A stretch of 64,000 nt of DNA from Occultella aeris (GCF_902703175.1 NZ_CACRYJ010000030.1:29308-93307), one strand, 5' to 3'. Numbered from the stretch's first letter, positions 34,575 through 44,437 are shown. Program-made: numbers and translations. The notes: a model not told the origin generated them from the sequence alone.

Positions 34575-34943
34575 ATGATCCAGCAGGAGTCGCGACTCAA
34601 GGTCGCCGACAACACGGGTGCCAAGGAGATCCTTTGCATCCGCGTTCTCGGCGGTTCCGGTCGTCGCTACGCCGGCATCGGCGATGTCATCGTCGCCAGC
34701 GTCAAGGACGCGATCCCCGGCGGCAATGTGAAGAAGGGCGACGTCGTCAAGGCGGTCGTGGTTCGTACGGTGAAGGAGCGCCGGCGTCCGGATGGCTCCT
34801 ACATCCGTTTCGACGAGAACGCAGCGGTGATCCTCAAGGCTGACGGCGAGCCGCGCGGCACGCGCATCTTCGGCCCGGTGGGTCGCGAGCTGCGCGACAA
34901 GAAGTTCATGCGCATCGTCTCGCTCGCACCGGAGGTGCTGTAA
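34575..34943 (+). CDS. rplN: 50S ribosomal protein L14
   Basis: 122 residues, usual length; [19 protein letters not shown] 109-bp gap separates it from rpsQ, the widest in this part of the cluster. AGGAG upstream. Confidence 0.98.
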   Translation: MIQQESRLKVADNTGAKEILCIRVLGGSGRRYAGIGDVIVASVKDAIPGGNVKKGDVVKAVVVRTVKERRRPDGSYIRFDENAAVILKADGEPRGTRIFGPVGRELRDKKFMRIVSLAPEVL

Positions 34944-34945
34944 CC

Positions 34946-35290
34946 ATGGCAAAGGTCAAGAAGGGCGACCTGGTGGTCGTCATCGCCGGCCGCGACAAGG
35001 GCCAGCAGGGCCGCGTCCTCGAGGTACTGGTCGACTCCGACCGGGTGATCGTCGAAGGTGTGCAGCGCGTTCAGCGCCACACGAAGGTCGCGCAGTCCCA
35101 GCGGGGCTCGCGCACCGGCGGCATCGAGACCATCGAGGCCCCGATCCACATCAGCAACGTGATGGTCGTGGACCCGGAGACCAAGAAGGGCTCAAGGGTC
35201 GGCTACCGCACGGAAGAGGTCGAACGTGACGGCCGCACCCGCACGCAGCGGGTCCGCGTCGCCAAGCGTTCCGGTAAGGACATCTCATGA
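34946..35290 (+). CDS. rplX: 50S ribosomal protein L24
   Basis: 114 residues. KOW motif [20 protein letters not shown] at the start; an early assembly protein. The stop overlaps the rplE start (ATGA). Confidence 0.97.
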   Translation: MAKVKKGDLVVVIAGRDKGQQGRVLEVLVDSDRVIVEGVQRVQRHTKVAQSQRGSRTGGIETIEAPIHISNVMVVDPETKKGSRVGYRTEEVERDGRTRTQRVRVAKRSGKDIS

Positions 35291-35871
35291 GCACCGTCAC
35301 CGAATCGGGCACGGACAGCACCGTCGTGCTGCCGCGGCTCAAGCAGAAGTACCGCGAGGAGATCGTCGCGGGCCTGCGCGAGGAGTTCTCCCACGGGAAC
35401 GTCAACCAGGTGGCCGGTCTGACCAAGATCGTCGTCAACATGGGTGTGGGGGACGCCGCTCGTGACTCCAAGGTCATCGAGGGCGCCATCCGCGACCTGA
35501 CCGCGATCACGGGGCAGAAGCCGCAGACCACGCGGGCGCGCAAGTCGATCGCCCAGTTCAAGCTGCGCGAGGGTCAGCCCATCGGCGCACACGTCACGAT
35601 CCGTGGCGACCGAATGTGGGAATTCCTGGACCGCCTGCTCACGTTCGCACTGCCCCGGATCCGCGACTTCCGCGGCTTGTCCCCGAAGCAGTTCGACGGG
35701 AACGGCAACTACACCTTCGGCCTCACGGAGCAGTCCATGTTCCATGAGATCGACGTCGACAAGATCGACCGGGTGCGCGGCATGGACATCACGGTCGTCA
35801 CGACCGCTACCACGGACGAAGAGGGTCGCTCGCTGCTGCGTCGACTCGGCTTCCCGTTCCAGGAGGCCTGA
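35287..35871 (+). CDS. rplE: 50S ribosomal protein L5
   Basis: 194 residues. After a ~15-residue tail, [17 protein letters not shown] and the [22 protein letters not shown] block that contacts 5S rRNA and P-site tRNA. Overlaps rplX by 4 bp. Confidence 0.98.
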   Translation: MSTVTESGTDSTVVLPRLKQKYREEIVAGLREEFSHGNVNQVAGLTKIVVNMGVGDAARDSKVIEGAIRDLTAITGQKPQTTRARKSIAQFKLREGQPIGAHVTIRGDRMWEFLDRLLTFALPRIRDFRGLSPKQFDGNGNYTFGLTEQSMFHEIDVDKIDRVRGMDITVVTTATTDEEGRSLLRRLGFPFQEA

Positions 35872-35876
35872 GTCGG

Positions 35877-36062
35877 ATGGCGAAGACCGCCCTGATCCAG
35901 AAGGCGAACCGCAAGCCGAAGTTCGGCGTGCGGGCCTACACCCGATGCAACCGTTGCGGTCGTCCGCACTCGGTGTACCGCAAGTTCGGCCTGTGCCGAG
36001 TGTGCCTGCGGGAGATGGCCCTTGCCGGCCAGCTCCCCGGCGTGACCAAGAGCAGCTGGTAA
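35877..36062 (+). CDS. rpsN: 30S ribosomal protein S14, zinc-binding type
   Basis: 61 residues (rpsZ/C+ type). Zinc ligands are the pairs CNRCGRP and CRVCLRE. AGGAGG lies eleven bases before the ATG. The presence of the C+ form here implies zinc-dependent S14; many actinobacteria keep a zinc-free paralogue elsewhere. Confidence 0.97.
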   Translation: MAKTALIQKANRKPKFGVRAYTRCNRCGRPHSVYRKFGLCRVCLREMALAGQLPGVTKSSW

Positions 36063-36119
36063 AACGACTACGTCGCAGGTCCCGATGAGGAAACCGCGAC
36101 GAGGAAGGGCAACAGCCCA

Positions 36120-36518
36120 ATGACAATGACAGACCCGATCGCCGACATGTTGACGCGTCTGCGCAACGCGAACTCGGCGTATCACGAGTCGGTTTCGATG
36201 CCGTACTCAAAGCTCAAGTCCCACATCGCGGAGATCCTCCAGGCGGAGGGCTACATCACCGGTTGGTCCGTCGAGGACGCCGAGGTGGGCCAGACCCTGA
36301 ACCTCTCGCTCAAGTTCGGCCCGAACCGGGAGCGCTCGCTCGCCGGTGCGCGCCGTGTCTCGAAGCCGGGTCTTCGGGTGTACGCGAAGTCGACCAACCT
36401 GCCCAAGGTGCTCGGCGGCCTGGGCGTGGCCATTCTGTCCACGTCCTCCGGCCTGCTCACCGATCGTCAGGCGGCCAAGAAGGGCGTGGGTGGGGAAGTC
36501 CTCGCCTACGTCTGGTGA
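36120..36518 (+). CDS. rpsH: 30S ribosomal protein S8
   Basis: 132 residues, [18 protein letters not shown]; a second ATG two codons later is possible. S8 binds helix 21 of 16S rRNA and, in many bacteria, represses the spc operon. Confidence 0.97.
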   Translation: MTMTDPIADMLTRLRNANSAYHESVSMPYSKLKSHIAEILQAEGYITGWSVEDAEVGQTLNLSLKFGPNRERSLAGARRVSKPGLRVYAKSTNLPKVLGGLGVAILSTSSGLLTDRQAAKKGVGGEVLAYVW

Positions 36519-36542
36519 CCAGGGAATCAGGAGGAGAACCCC

Positions 36543-37082
36543 ATGTCTCGAATCGGTAAGGTTCCGGTCACCGTTCCCAGCGGCGTCGATGTCAACATCG
36601 ACGGCGCCGCGGTCACGGTCAAGGGGCCCAAGGGCACCCTTGCGCACGTCATCCCCGCGCCCATCACCGTCGCTCGCGACGATGACGGCGCCATCGTGGT
36701 CAGCCGCCCCAACGACGAGCGCGAGTCGCGTTCGTTGCACGGCCTGACCCGCACGCTGCTCGCCAACCTGGTGCAGGGCGTCACGCAGGGCTACGAGAAG
36801 AAGCTCGAGATCGTCGGTACCGGGTACCGCGTGGTCGCGAAGGGCTCCACACTCGAGTTCGCGCTCGGCTTCTCCCACCCCGTCACCGTGACGGCCCCGG
36901 AGGGCATCACCTTCGCCGTCGAGTCCCCGACCAAGTTCTCGGTCGCCGGCATCGACAAGCAGCAGGTCGGCGAGGTCGCCGCGAACATTCGGAAGATCCG
37001 CAAGCCCGAGCCCTACAAGGGCAAGGGCGTGCGGTACGCGGGCGAGCAGGTCCGCCGCAAGGTCGGAAAGGCTGGTAAGTAG
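36543..37082 (+). CDS. rplF: 50S ribosomal protein L6
   Basis: 179 residues, usual length. [17 protein letters not shown] and the C-terminal [15 protein letters not shown] motif. AGGAGG-like GGAGGAG precedes the ATG. Confidence 0.98.
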   Translation: MSRIGKVPVTVPSGVDVNIDGAAVTVKGPKGTLAHVIPAPITVARDDDGAIVVSRPNDERESRSLHGLTRTLLANLVQGVTQGYEKKLEIVGTGYRVVAKGSTLEFALGFSHPVTVTAPEGITFAVESPTKFSVAGIDKQQVGEVAANIRKIRKPEPYKGKGVRYAGEQVRRKVGKAGK

Positions 37083-37084
37083 CC

Positions 37085-37456
37085 ATGGCTCTGTCCATCA
37101 AGGGAACGGGCAAGCGCGTCGCCCGGTCGCGACGTCACCTCCGGGTGCGCAAGCGCGTCACCGGCACGGCCGAGCGGCCCCGCCTGGTGGTGAACCGCTC
37201 CGCGCGCCACATGGTGGCGCAGCTGGTCGACGACACCACCGGCACCACGTTGGTGTCCGCCTCGACGCTCGAGGCCGACCTGCGCAGTGCGGACGGCGCG
37301 AAGACCGACAAGGCTCGCAAGGTCGGCGAACTGGTCGCCGAGCGGGCGAAGGCCAAGGGTGTGGACGCGGTCGTGTTCGACCGCGGTGGCAACAAGTACC
37401 ACGGACGGGTCGCTGCGGTCGCCGAAGGCGCCCGCGAGGGGGGACTGTCCCTGTGA
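37085..37456 (+). CDS. rplR: 50S ribosomal protein L18
   Basis: 123 residues. [18 protein letters not shown] and the C-terminal [21 protein letters not shown]; binds 5S rRNA. Confidence 0.98.
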   Translation: MALSIKGTGKRVARSRRHLRVRKRVTGTAERPRLVVNRSARHMVAQLVDDTTGTTLVSASTLEADLRSADGAKTDKARKVGELVAERAKAKGVDAVVFDRGGNKYHGRVAAVAEGAREGGLSL

Positions 37457-37493
37457 CCACGCCCCAGCATTCCGACAAGCAAAGGATCGCATG

Positions 37494-38186
37494 ATGGCTG
37501 CTCCACAGCGCAGCAGGACCGGCACGACCGCCGGCACCGCCGGTGGCGGCACCGGTGAGCGTTCGAACGAGCGCTCCAACGACCGTCGCGACCGTCGCGG
37601 CGGGGACAACCGCCGTGGTAACGACACCGACAAGAACGCCTACGTCGAGCGCGTCGTGACCATCAACCGCGTCTCGAAGGTCGTCAAGGGTGGACGTCGG
37701 TTCAGCTTCACCGCCCTGGTGGTCGTCGGCGACGGTGAAGGCACGGTCGGCGTCGGCTACGGGAAGGCCAAGGAGGTGCCCGCGGCGATCGCCAAGGGTG
37801 TCGAGGAGGCCAAGAAGAACTTCTTCAAGGTTCCGATGATCCAGCGCACCATCCCGCACCAGGTGCAGGGTGAGGCGGCGGCCGGCGTGGTCTTCCTGCG
37901 CCCGGCCTCGCCGGGTACCGGTGTTATCGCCGGTGGTCCGGTTCGCGCCGTCCTCGACTGCGCCGGGATCCACGACATCCTGAGCAAGTCCCTCGGTTCC
38001 GAGAACGCGATCAACATCGTGCATGCCACGGTCGCCGCGTTGCAGGGACTCGAGCAGCCGGAGGCGGTCGCCGCCCGGCGTGGGCTGCCGCTCGAGCACG
38101 TCGCGCCCGCGGCGCTGCTGCGCGCGCAGGCCGCCGGACGTAGCGACGCGGCCGAGGCCGCGACCTCCGGGGCGGTGGCATCATGA
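37494..38186 (+). CDS. rpsE: 30S ribosomal protein S5
   Basis: 230 residues from the second of two adjacent ATG codons (37491 and 37494), chosen for its distance from AAAGGA. A ~40-residue Arg/Gly/Asn-rich N-terminus precedes the dsRNA-binding domain ([20 protein letters not shown]) and the C-terminal domain. A ~25-residue Ala-rich tail is present. The stop overlaps rpmD (ATGA). Confidence 0.97.
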   Translation: MAAPQRSRTGTTAGTAGGGTGERSNERSNDRRDRRGGDNRRGNDTDKNAYVERVVTINRVSKVVKGGRRFSFTALVVVGDGEGTVGVGYGKAKEVPAAIAKGVEEAKKNFFKVPMIQRTIPHQVQGEAAAGVVFLRPASPGTGVIAGGPVRAVLDCAGIHDILSKSLGSENAINIVHATVAALQGLEQPEAVAARRGLPLEHVAPAALLRAQAAGRSDAAEAATSGAVAS

Positions 38187-38365
38187 CACAGCTCAAGGTC
38201 ACCCAGAAGAAGTCCGGGATCGGCGGCAAGCAGAACCAGCGCGACACGCTGCGTTCGCTCGGTCTGAAGCGAATCGGCGACACCGTCGTCAAGGAGGACC
38301 GTCCCGAGTTCCGTGGCATGGTCACCACGGTGGCGCACCTGGTCACCGTTGAGGAGGTCGACTGA
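38183..38365 (+). CDS. rpmD: 50S ribosomal protein L30
   Basis: 60 residues, usual length: [20 protein letters not shown]. Overlaps rpsE by 4 bp; rplO follows after one base. Confidence 0.97.
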   Translation: MTQLKVTQKKSGIGGKQNQRDTLRSLGLKRIGDTVVKEDRPEFRGMVTTVAHLVTVEEVD

Positions 38366-38366
38366 C

Positions 38367-38885
38367 ATGGCTGAGAAGGCTGTGAAGGCGGAGAAGGCCG
38401 ACAAGGCTTCCGCGAAGACGGAGGCGACCACCGAGTCGCGTCCGGGCACCCTGAAGGTGCACCACCTGCGTCCCGCCCCGGGAGCCAAGACCGCCAAGAC
38501 CCGCGTGGGTCGTGGCGAGGGCTCCAAGGGCAAGACCGCAGGTCGTGGTACCAAGGGCACCAAGGCCCGGTACCAGGTACCGGCGCGGTTCGAGGGTGGC
38601 CAGACGCCGCTGCACATGCGGCTGCCGAAGTTGCGCGGGTTCAAGAACCCGTTCCGCACCGAATATCAGGTGGTCAACCTGGACAAGCTCTCCGCGCTCT
38701 ACCCAGAGGGCGGCGAGGTCACCGTTGCCGACCTGGTCTCCAAGGGCGCTGTCCGCGGCGGCCACCTGGTCAAGGTTCTCGGAACCGGTGCGGTCAGCGT
38801 CAAGCTGGACGTCACGGTGAATGCGTACTCCGCGTCCGCGAAGGACAAGATCGTCGCAGCAGGCGGAAGCATCGAGCAGGCCTGA
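38367..38885 (+). CDS. rplO: 50S ribosomal protein L15
   Basis: 172 residues from ATG with GAGGAGG upstream. A charged Lys/Glu/Ala N-terminus of ~25 residues precedes [20 protein letters not shown] and the Gly-rich [17 protein letters not shown]. Last ribosomal gene before a strong terminator that separates it from secY. Confidence 0.97.
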   Translation: MAEKAVKAEKADKASAKTEATTESRPGTLKVHHLRPAPGAKTAKTRVGRGEGSKGKTAGRGTKGTKARYQVPARFEGGQTPLHMRLPKLRGFKNPFRTEYQVVNLDKLSALYPEGGEVTVADLVSKGAVRGGHLVKVLGTGAVSVKLDVTVNAYSASAKDKIVAAGGSIEQA

Positions 38886-38896
38886 GGCACCCAGGT

Positions 38897-38937
38897 GTAC
38901 GGCGGCGCAGGAAGCAATGATTCCTGCGCCGCCGTAC
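38897..38937 (+). terminator. terminator between rplO and secY
   Basis: Perfect 17-bp stem (38897-38913 with 38921-38937), seven-base loop. It implies a separate secY-adk-map transcript, although no convincing secY promoter was found. Confidence 0.9.
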
Positions 38938-39040
38938 GCCGTTATCGGCCCCGTCGACCGTTAAGGTCGGACGGTACCCATCGGGCGCCACGTCGTGCGC
39001 GAGCTGCGCACTACGCCCGTTGACCTAAGCAGGAGGACCT

Positions 39041-40342
39041 TTGCTCGGCGCATTCGCTCGCGCGTTCCGGACCCCGGATCTGCGGAAGAAGCTGCTCTTC
39101 ACGCTGGCCATGATGGCCGTGTTCCGGCTCGGCTCCTTCATCCCGACGCCCGGCGTCGACTATGTCAACGTCCAGCAGTGCATCGGCACCGCGGGAGAGG
39201 GCCAGGACGTCCTCGGCCTGGTCAACCTGTTCAGCGGCGGCGCCCTGCTGCAGCTCTCGGTGTTCGCCCTGGGGATCATGCCCTACATCACCGCGAGCAT
39301 CATCATCCAGTTGCTCAGGGTGGTCATCCCACGGTTCGAGGCCCTGCACAAGGAGGGCCAGTCGGGCACCGCGGTACTCACGCAGTACACCCGGTACCTG
39401 ACGATCTTCCTCGCCGTCCTGCAGGCGACCACGATCATCACCGTCGCCCGGACCGGGAACCTGTTCCCCGACTGCACCGTGCCGATCATCCCGAACGACT
39501 CGGTCACCACGATGCTCCTGATGATCGTCACCATGACAGCCGGTACCGGTCTGATCATGTGGATGGGTGAGCTGATCACCGAGCGGGGCGTCGGCAACGG
39601 CATGTCCCTGCTGATCTTCACCTCGATCGCGGCCTCGTTCCCGAGCGCCATGTGGCAGATCGCGACGTCGGACAACGGGGTCGTGAACTTCACGATCTTC
39701 CTCGTCATCGCGCTCCTCGTGGTCGGCCTGATCGTCTTCGTCGAGCAGTCCCAGCGCCGCATCCCCGTGCAGTACGCCAAGCGCATGGTGGGCCGGCGGA
39801 TGTACGGCGGGTCGAGCACCTACATCCCGATCAAGATCAACATGTCCGGCGTGATCCCGGTGATCTTCGCGTCGTCCCTGCTCGCTTTGCCGACGTTGGC
39901 CGCGCAGTTCGTCGAGGACCAGACGACACCCTGGGTGCAGTGGGTCGCAGTCAACCTGATGGACCCCGGTGCGAACGTCCACATCGCGATCTACATCGTG
40001 CTGATCATCTTCTTCGCGTACTTCTACACCTCGATCACGTTCAACCCGGACGAGGTCGCGGACAACATGAAGCGCTACGGCGGTTTCATCCCGGGCATCC
40101 GGGCCGGACGGCCGACCGCCGAGTACCTGCAGTTCGTCATCTCGCGGATCACCGCTGCCGGAGCGATCTACCTCGCCCTGGTCGCGCTGATCCCGACGAT
40201 CGCGTTCAAGCTCATGAACATCAGCACCCAGATCCCGTTCGGTGGGGTCTCGTTGCTGATCGTCGTGGGGGTCGGACTGGAGACCGTCAAGCAGATCGAC
40301 GCCCAGCTCCAGCAGCGCCACTACGAAGGGTTCCTCCGATGA
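39041..40342 (+). CDS. secY: preprotein translocase subunit SecY
   Basis: 433 residues, ten membrane segments, TTG start with AGGAGG six bases upstream (LLGAFARAFRTPDLRKKL). The plug region follows GVDYVNVQQC; the conserved cytosolic loop IPVQYAKRM and the late FNPDEVADNMKRYGGFIPGIRAG segment are intact. Forms the translocon with SecE encoded at 4785. The stop overlaps adk (ATGA). Confidence 0.98.
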   Translation: MLGAFARAFRTPDLRKKLLFTLAMMAVFRLGSFIPTPGVDYVNVQQCIGTAGEGQDVLGLVNLFSGGALLQLSVFALGIMPYITASIIIQLLRVVIPRFEALHKEGQSGTAVLTQYTRYLTIFLAVLQATTIITVARTGNLFPDCTVPIIPNDSVTTMLLMIVTMTAGTGLIMWMGELITERGVGNGMSLLIFTSIAASFPSAMWQIATSDNGVVNFTIFLVIALLVVGLIVFVEQSQRRIPVQYAKRMVGRRMYGGSSTYIPIKINMSGVIPVIFASSLLALPTLAAQFVEDQTTPWVQWVAVNLMDPGANVHIAIYIVLIIFFAYFYTSITFNPDEVADNMKRYGGFIPGIRAGRPTAEYLQFVISRITAAGAIYLALVALIPTIAFKLMNISTQIPFGGVSLLIVVGVGLETVKQIDAQLQQRHYEGFLR

Positions 40343-40908
40343 CTCGTCTCGTCCTCCTCGGCCCGCCCGGGGCCGGCAAGGGCACCCAGGCCACCCGGGT
40401 CGCCGACCGTCTCGGCGTGCCCGCGATCTCCACCGGCGACATCTTCCGCGCCAACGTGGCCCAGGGGACCGAGCTCGGCAAGCTGGCGCAGCGGTACATG
40501 GACTCGGGCGAGTACGTGCCGGACGAGGTGACCAACAAGATGGTTGCCGATCGCCTGACCCAGCCCGACGCTGGTGCCGGCTTCCTGCTCGACGGGTATC
40601 CCCGGACCGAGGCGCAGGTGCATGAACTGGACCACATGCTCGCCGCGGCGGGCGCCGCCCTGACCCGCGTGGTCGAGCTGACGGCTGACACCGAGGAGGT
40701 CGTCGCCAGGTTGCTCAACCGGGCCAAGGAGCAGGGCCGCGCCGACGACTCCGAGGACGTCATCCGCCGCCGCCTCGAGGTCTACGCCGAGCAGACCGCG
40801 CCGCTGGTCACGCTCTACACCGCGCGTGGTCTGCTGGTCCAGGTGGACGGCATGGGCAGCGTCGATGAGGTGACCCAGCACCTGCTGGCCGCGCTCGACG
40901 CCAGCTGA
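40339..40908 (+). CDS. adk: adenylate kinase
   Basis: 189 residues. P-loop GPPGAGKGT (8-16), the AMP-binding segment and LDGYPRTEAQ are present. The LID is the short form typical of actinobacterial Adk (RAKEQGRADDSEDVIRRRL), without zinc cysteines. Translationally coupled to secY. Confidence 0.98.
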   Translation: MTRLVLLGPPGAGKGTQATRVADRLGVPAISTGDIFRANVAQGTELGKLAQRYMDSGEYVPDEVTNKMVADRLTQPDAGAGFLLDGYPRTEAQVHELDHMLAAAGAALTRVVELTADTEEVVARLLNRAKEQGRADDSEDVIRRRLEVYAEQTAPLVTLYTARGLLVQVDGMGSVDEVTQHLLAALDAS

Positions 40909-40918
40909 GGTAGCCGCC

Positions 40919-41737
40919 GTGTTCGGCCGCGACCGGATCGAGTACAAGACCCCTGAGCAGATGCGCATCATGCGCCGAGCCGGACTCGTCGTCGCGGACC
41001 TTCTCGATGCGGTCCGCGAGCAGGTCCGGCCCGGTGTCACCACGGCGGAGCTCGACGCGGTGGCCGCCCGGGTGATCGCCGACGCCGGTGCGACCTCGAA
41101 CTTCCTGAACTACCACGGGTTCCCGGCCCGCGTCTGCATCTCCGTGAACTCCGAGGTCGTGCACGGCATCCCGGGGCAGCGTGTCATCGAGCCGGGTGAT
41201 GTGGTCTCGGTGGATGGTGGCGCGATCGTGGACGGCTGGCATGGCGACTCGGCGTTCTCTGTCGTCGTCCCCGACGCGGATCCGGCGGACCTCGAGCTGG
41301 TCCGGGTCACGGAGGAGGCGATGTGGGCCGGGATCGCGGCACTCGCCACGGCGGACCGGCTCGGTCAGGTCGGCGAGGCCATCGATGACGCCGTCACGGC
41401 TGCCGGTGGACTCGGCATCGTCGCGGAGTACGTCGGGCACGGCATCGGTTCCGCGATGCACCAGCCCCCGGACGTGCTGAACTACCGGTCCGGCCACCGC
41501 GGGCCACGGGTCCGTGCCGGAATGTGTCTGGCGATCGAGCCGATGCTGGTGCGGGGTGAGCCCACGACGGCGGTGCTCGCCGACGATTGGACGGTGGTCA
41601 CCGTGGACGGGTCCCGGGCCGCCCACTTCGAGCACAGCGTGGCCGTGCACGCCGGCGGGATCTGGGTTCTCACTGCCCGCGACGGCGGTGCGGAGATCCT
41701 CGCCCGGCACGGGGTGAGCGTCGTTCCGATCGGCTGA
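40919..41737 (+). CDS. map: methionine aminopeptidase, type I
   Basis: 272 residues from GTG (VFGRDRIEYKTPEQM). The metal ligands lie in VDGGAIVDGWHGDSAFS (two Asp), GHGIG (His), IEPM (Glu) and FEHSVAV (Glu). It removes initiator methionine after deformylation; a peptide deformylase is encoded at 61977. In most relatives infA follows map; here an 8-9 kb block intervenes. Confidence 0.97.
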   Translation: MFGRDRIEYKTPEQMRIMRRAGLVVADLLDAVREQVRPGVTTAELDAVAARVIADAGATSNFLNYHGFPARVCISVNSEVVHGIPGQRVIEPGDVVSVDGGAIVDGWHGDSAFSVVVPDADPADLELVRVTEEAMWAGIAALATADRLGQVGEAIDDAVTAAGGLGIVAEYVGHGIGSAMHQPPDVLNYRSGHRGPRVRAGMCLAIEPMLVRGEPTTAVLADDWTVVTVDGSRAAHFEHSVAVHAGGIWVLTARDGGAEILARHGVSVVPIG

Positions 41738-42076
41738 ATGCAGGCGCTGATTGGCCCAACTGGGTACGCGATTCCGGCATTGGAACGCTCAAGGGTTTCG
41801 GGGTGCCGGTGCTCTCACCCCCACCTCACCCGCCATGTGAAACTCGTTCACCCACGGCCCTGGAGCAATCATCCGTGGATGACCTTCTCGGTCCTCGCAT
41901 CAGATGGTTGAGTTCACACAGCCGGGGATTCGAGAGGCAGCCGATCCTGCCCGATACCCCGTGTGTCAGCCACACACAGCGGTACGGAGGACGGGCAGTG
42001 TCGAATCTCGACAGCATCGGGGTAGCGGGGACGATCTCCCACGCGCGCGCCGACCACAGGACATTGAGGTAGCACG
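41738..42076 (+). other. 339-bp region between map and the sugar transferase
   Basis: Contains a small palindrome GTGAA-N5-TTCAC (41837-41851) and a leader mini-ORF (41998-42072). No confident promoter was seen. Confidence 0.4.
41998..42072 (+). CDS. candidate 24-residue leader peptide before the sugar transferase
   Basis: GTG start with CGGAGG seven bases upstream, 24 codons (VSNLDSIGVAGTISHARADH then RTLR), TAG stop five bases before the GTG of the next gene. Its last codons contain the GAGG that serves the downstream gene, so ribosomes ending here could reinitiate there. Third positions are G/C-rich (21 of 24). It is too short for coding statistics to decide, and no homology is known to me. 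Confidence 0.4.
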   Translation: MSNLDSIGVAGTISHARADHRTLR

Positions 42077-43555
42077 GTGGCCCTCACGACCGACCGTCCC
42101 TCCCGCATCCGTTCCAGCCGAGGTGAGCTGCTCACCAGTCTGATCGCCCGGTTGGCGTCGACCGTTCCCGCCGAGGAGGAGCCCACCTGGGCCGTCATCT
42201 CCCGGCGCTACCGCGCCATCGCGATCGGCTCGGACGCCACGATCGCTGCCGCCATCACGTGGCCGGCCACCGCTTTGTCCTTCCCGGCAGGAATCGCATT
42301 CGTCTCGGGGTTGGTCGCGGCGGCCCTGTTCGTGGCGGCAGTGGGCCTGTGTGGCGGCTACGACCGGCGCCGAGCCGCGGCCGGACGTGAGGAGCTCACC
42401 TCGCTGCTGCGCGGCGGTCTGCTCCTCGCCGTGGTCGCCATGGTGCTCGTCTTCGTGAACGTGCCACTGCCTCGAACCCTGGTGATCGCGACCCTCGCCC
42501 TCGTGACGGGCGCCGCTCTGCTGCTGCGGACGGGTCAGCGGTACGTGGTGCGGCGGGCCCGGTCCCGCGGCCGGATGCTGCGTCGTACCCTGCTTGTCGG
42601 CGAGCCGGCGCGGCTGGCACCCGTCCTCACCGAGCTGGCCCGGGAACCCGGCCACGGCTTCGCACTCACCGGGATCTGCCCACCCGAGGGGACGGGCGAT
42701 GAGACCACCGACGTGCCGGTGCTCGGCTCCGTCGCTGATGTACCCGACCTCGTTCGGAGCCTGCGCGTGGAGACCGTCGTGATCGCCGGAGACAGCGTGG
42801 CCGTGGCGGACCTCAGCCGGTTCGGTCGCCAGTTCGAGGCGCTCGACGTCGAGGTCCTGCTGGCCCCCGACGTCGCCCAGGTGGGGGCCTCGAGGGTGAC
42901 CCTGCGGGGACTGATGGACACGCCGGTGCTGACCCTCTCGACCGACCCGGGGCCGCTGCATCGCTGGGGCAAGGTCATCGGAGACCGGGTGCTGGCCGCC
43001 GTCCTGCTGCTCCTCGCCATGCTGGTGCTGATCCCGGCGGCGCTCGTGATCCGGCTGAGTTCGCCGGGTGCCGCACTCTTCCGTCAGACCCGGATCGGGC
43101 TGAACGGCGCGCCCTTCACGATGTACAAGTTGCGGTCGATGTACTCCGACGCCGAGGCCCGGTTGGCAGCACTGGAGGATCGCAGCGACGGCAACGGCAT
43201 GCTGTTCAAGATGCGTCGTGATCCGCGCACGACGCCCGTCGGCCGGTTCCTGCGCCGATTCTCCATCGACGAGCTTCCGCAACTGTGGAACGTGCTGCGC
43301 GGCGACATGTCCCTGGTCGGCCCTCGCCCACCGTTGGCGAGCGAGGCATCCGGCTACGACGAGGCGTCTCGCCGCCGGTTGCAGGTCCGCCCGGGCCTGA
43401 CCGGACTCTGGCAGGTGAGCGGACGCTCGGACCTCTCCTGGGAGGAGTCCATCCGGCTCGACCTGCGCTACGTCGACAACTGGACGCTTTCGATGGACCT
43501 CATGATCCTGTGGCGTACCGCGCGCGCTGTCCTGGGGGGCCGCGGTGCCTATTGA
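42077..43555 (+). CDS. polyprenyl-phosphate sugar-1-phosphate transferase (exopolysaccharide initiation)
   Basis: 492 residues from GTG. The N-terminal half has four predicted membrane segments, then a Rossmann-like CoA_binding_3 domain (about 170-285). A further membrane segment near 310-330 leads into the bacterial sugar transferase domain, with the motifs RQTRIGLNGAPFTMYKLRSM, SIDELPQLWNVLRGDMSLVGPRP and RPGLTGLWQVSGRS. Enzymes of this class load the first sugar phosphate on undecaprenyl phosphate at the inner membrane. No other polysaccharide genes are in the window, so its pathway is elsewhere. A very long hairpin follows. Confidence 0.94.
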   Translation: MALTTDRPSRIRSSRGELLTSLIARLASTVPAEEEPTWAVISRRYRAIAIGSDATIAAAITWPATALSFPAGIAFVSGLVAAALFVAAVGLCGGYDRRRAAAGREELTSLLRGGLLLAVVAMVLVFVNVPLPRTLVIATLALVTGAALLLRTGQRYVVRRARSRGRMLRRTLLVGEPARLAPVLTELAREPGHGFALTGICPPEGTGDETTDVPVLGSVADVPDLVRSLRVETVVIAGDSVAVADLSRFGRQFEALDVEVLLAPDVAQVGASRVTLRGLMDTPVLTLSTDPGPLHRWGKVIGDRVLAAVLLLLAMLVLIPAALVIRLSSPGAALFRQTRIGLNGAPFTMYKLRSMYSDAEARLAALEDRSDGNGMLFKMRRDPRTTPVGRFLRRFSIDELPQLWNVLRGDMSLVGPRPPLASEASGYDEASRRRLQVRPGLTGLWQVSGRSDLSWEESIRLDLRYVDNWTLSMDLMILWRTARAVLGGRGAY

Positions 43556-43565
43556 TGCTGCGGGT

Positions 43566-43632
43566 TGGTGCCGGGTGGAGGGGGTGCGCCCTCGTACCCC
43601 CGACGGGGGCGCACCCCCGCTTCCCGGCACCA
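43566..43632 (+). terminator. long hairpin after the sugar transferase
   Basis: Two-part stem: outer TGGTGCCGGG (43566-43575) with CCCGGCACCA (43623-43632), inner GGGGGTGCGCCC (43580-43591) with GGGCGCACCCCC. Confidence 0.85.
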
Positions 43633-43684
43633 GTTCGGGCGTGGTGCCCTAGTGATTGCCGGGATGTCGCCGGTCGGGGCCACG

Positions 43685-44437
43685 ATGGACGCGGACCTCG
43701 ATGACCTCCACCTCGCCCAGGTGCTGGCCGGCTCCACCGCGGACCTCCTCGAGGAGCTGCGCGCCGACAGCGCCGGGCTCGAGCCGGTTGCACTCGGCGC
43801 TCGTGCCCTCCAGCGCGCGGGAGCCTTCCTCGCAGCCCAACTCATCGCACGGTGCCCGATGGACTCGGTGCTCTCCGGGGTGCACGCCGGTGCCTTCGAT
43901 CCGCGGGCTCTGCGCACCTGGCTGATCGGAGCCCTGGACGGCGTCCCCGAGTATGCCGCGGGGCGCCGGGACTGGGGCGTCGGCGTCGCGCTCGTGGTCG
44001 GCGGCACCATCACGGCCGCGGCCGTCGCGCTGCCGGGGCTGGACCTGGTGCTGAGCAACGACTCGCCGACGCCGCCGTACCCGGGGGAGGCGCAGCGTCG
44101 CCTCGTCGTCGAACGGGGCACCAGCACTGCTCTGATCGAGGCGGTCGCATCGGCGATCGGGGGCCGTACCGTCCAGGCGGGCTCCGTCGCGTACCGCACC
44201 GCCGCCGTGGTCCGTGGGGAGGCGGATGCCCACCTGCACCTGGGCAGGCTCCCGGTCTGGGACGTGGCGGCCCCGGTCGCCATCGCACGCGCCGCCGGAC
44301 TCCACGCGAGCCGGATGGACGGCAGCGACGTGCTGCTCGACCGAGCAGACCACCTCGTGCCCGACCTTCTGATCTGCCGAAAGGAGCTCGCCCCGGACCT
44401 CCTCCGGATCGTGCGGGCGATGCCGTTGACCGGGTGA
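43685..44437 (+). CDS. CysQ/inositol-monophosphatase-like protein with degraded metal site
   Basis: 250 residues from ATG 43685 (MDADLDDLHLAQVLAG), the usual start point for CysQ relatives; 43664 (ATG) and 43652 (GTG) are alternatives, and no start has a strong Shine-Dalgarno. The fold is recognisable from GRRDWGVGVALVVGGTITAA and from the family motif WDVAAPVAIARAAGLHAS (W192, D193). The catalytic motif normally DPxDGT is GALDGV (82-87), so the first Asp and the Thr are lost, and the upstream Glu-Glu pair is replaced by SGV. It is probably inactive as a phosphatase, perhaps a ligand-binding or regulatory paralogue. Confidence 0.78.
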   Translation: MDADLDDLHLAQVLAGSTADLLEELRADSAGLEPVALGARALQRAGAFLAAQLIARCPMDSVLSGVHAGAFDPRALRTWLIGALDGVPEYAAGRRDWGVGVALVVGGTITAAAVALPGLDLVLSNDSPTPPYPGEAQRRLVVERGTSTALIEAVASAIGGRTVQAGSVAYRTAAVVRGEADAHLHLGRLPVWDVAAPVAIARAAGLHASRMDGSDVLLDRADHLVPDLLICRKELAPDLLRIVRAMPLTG

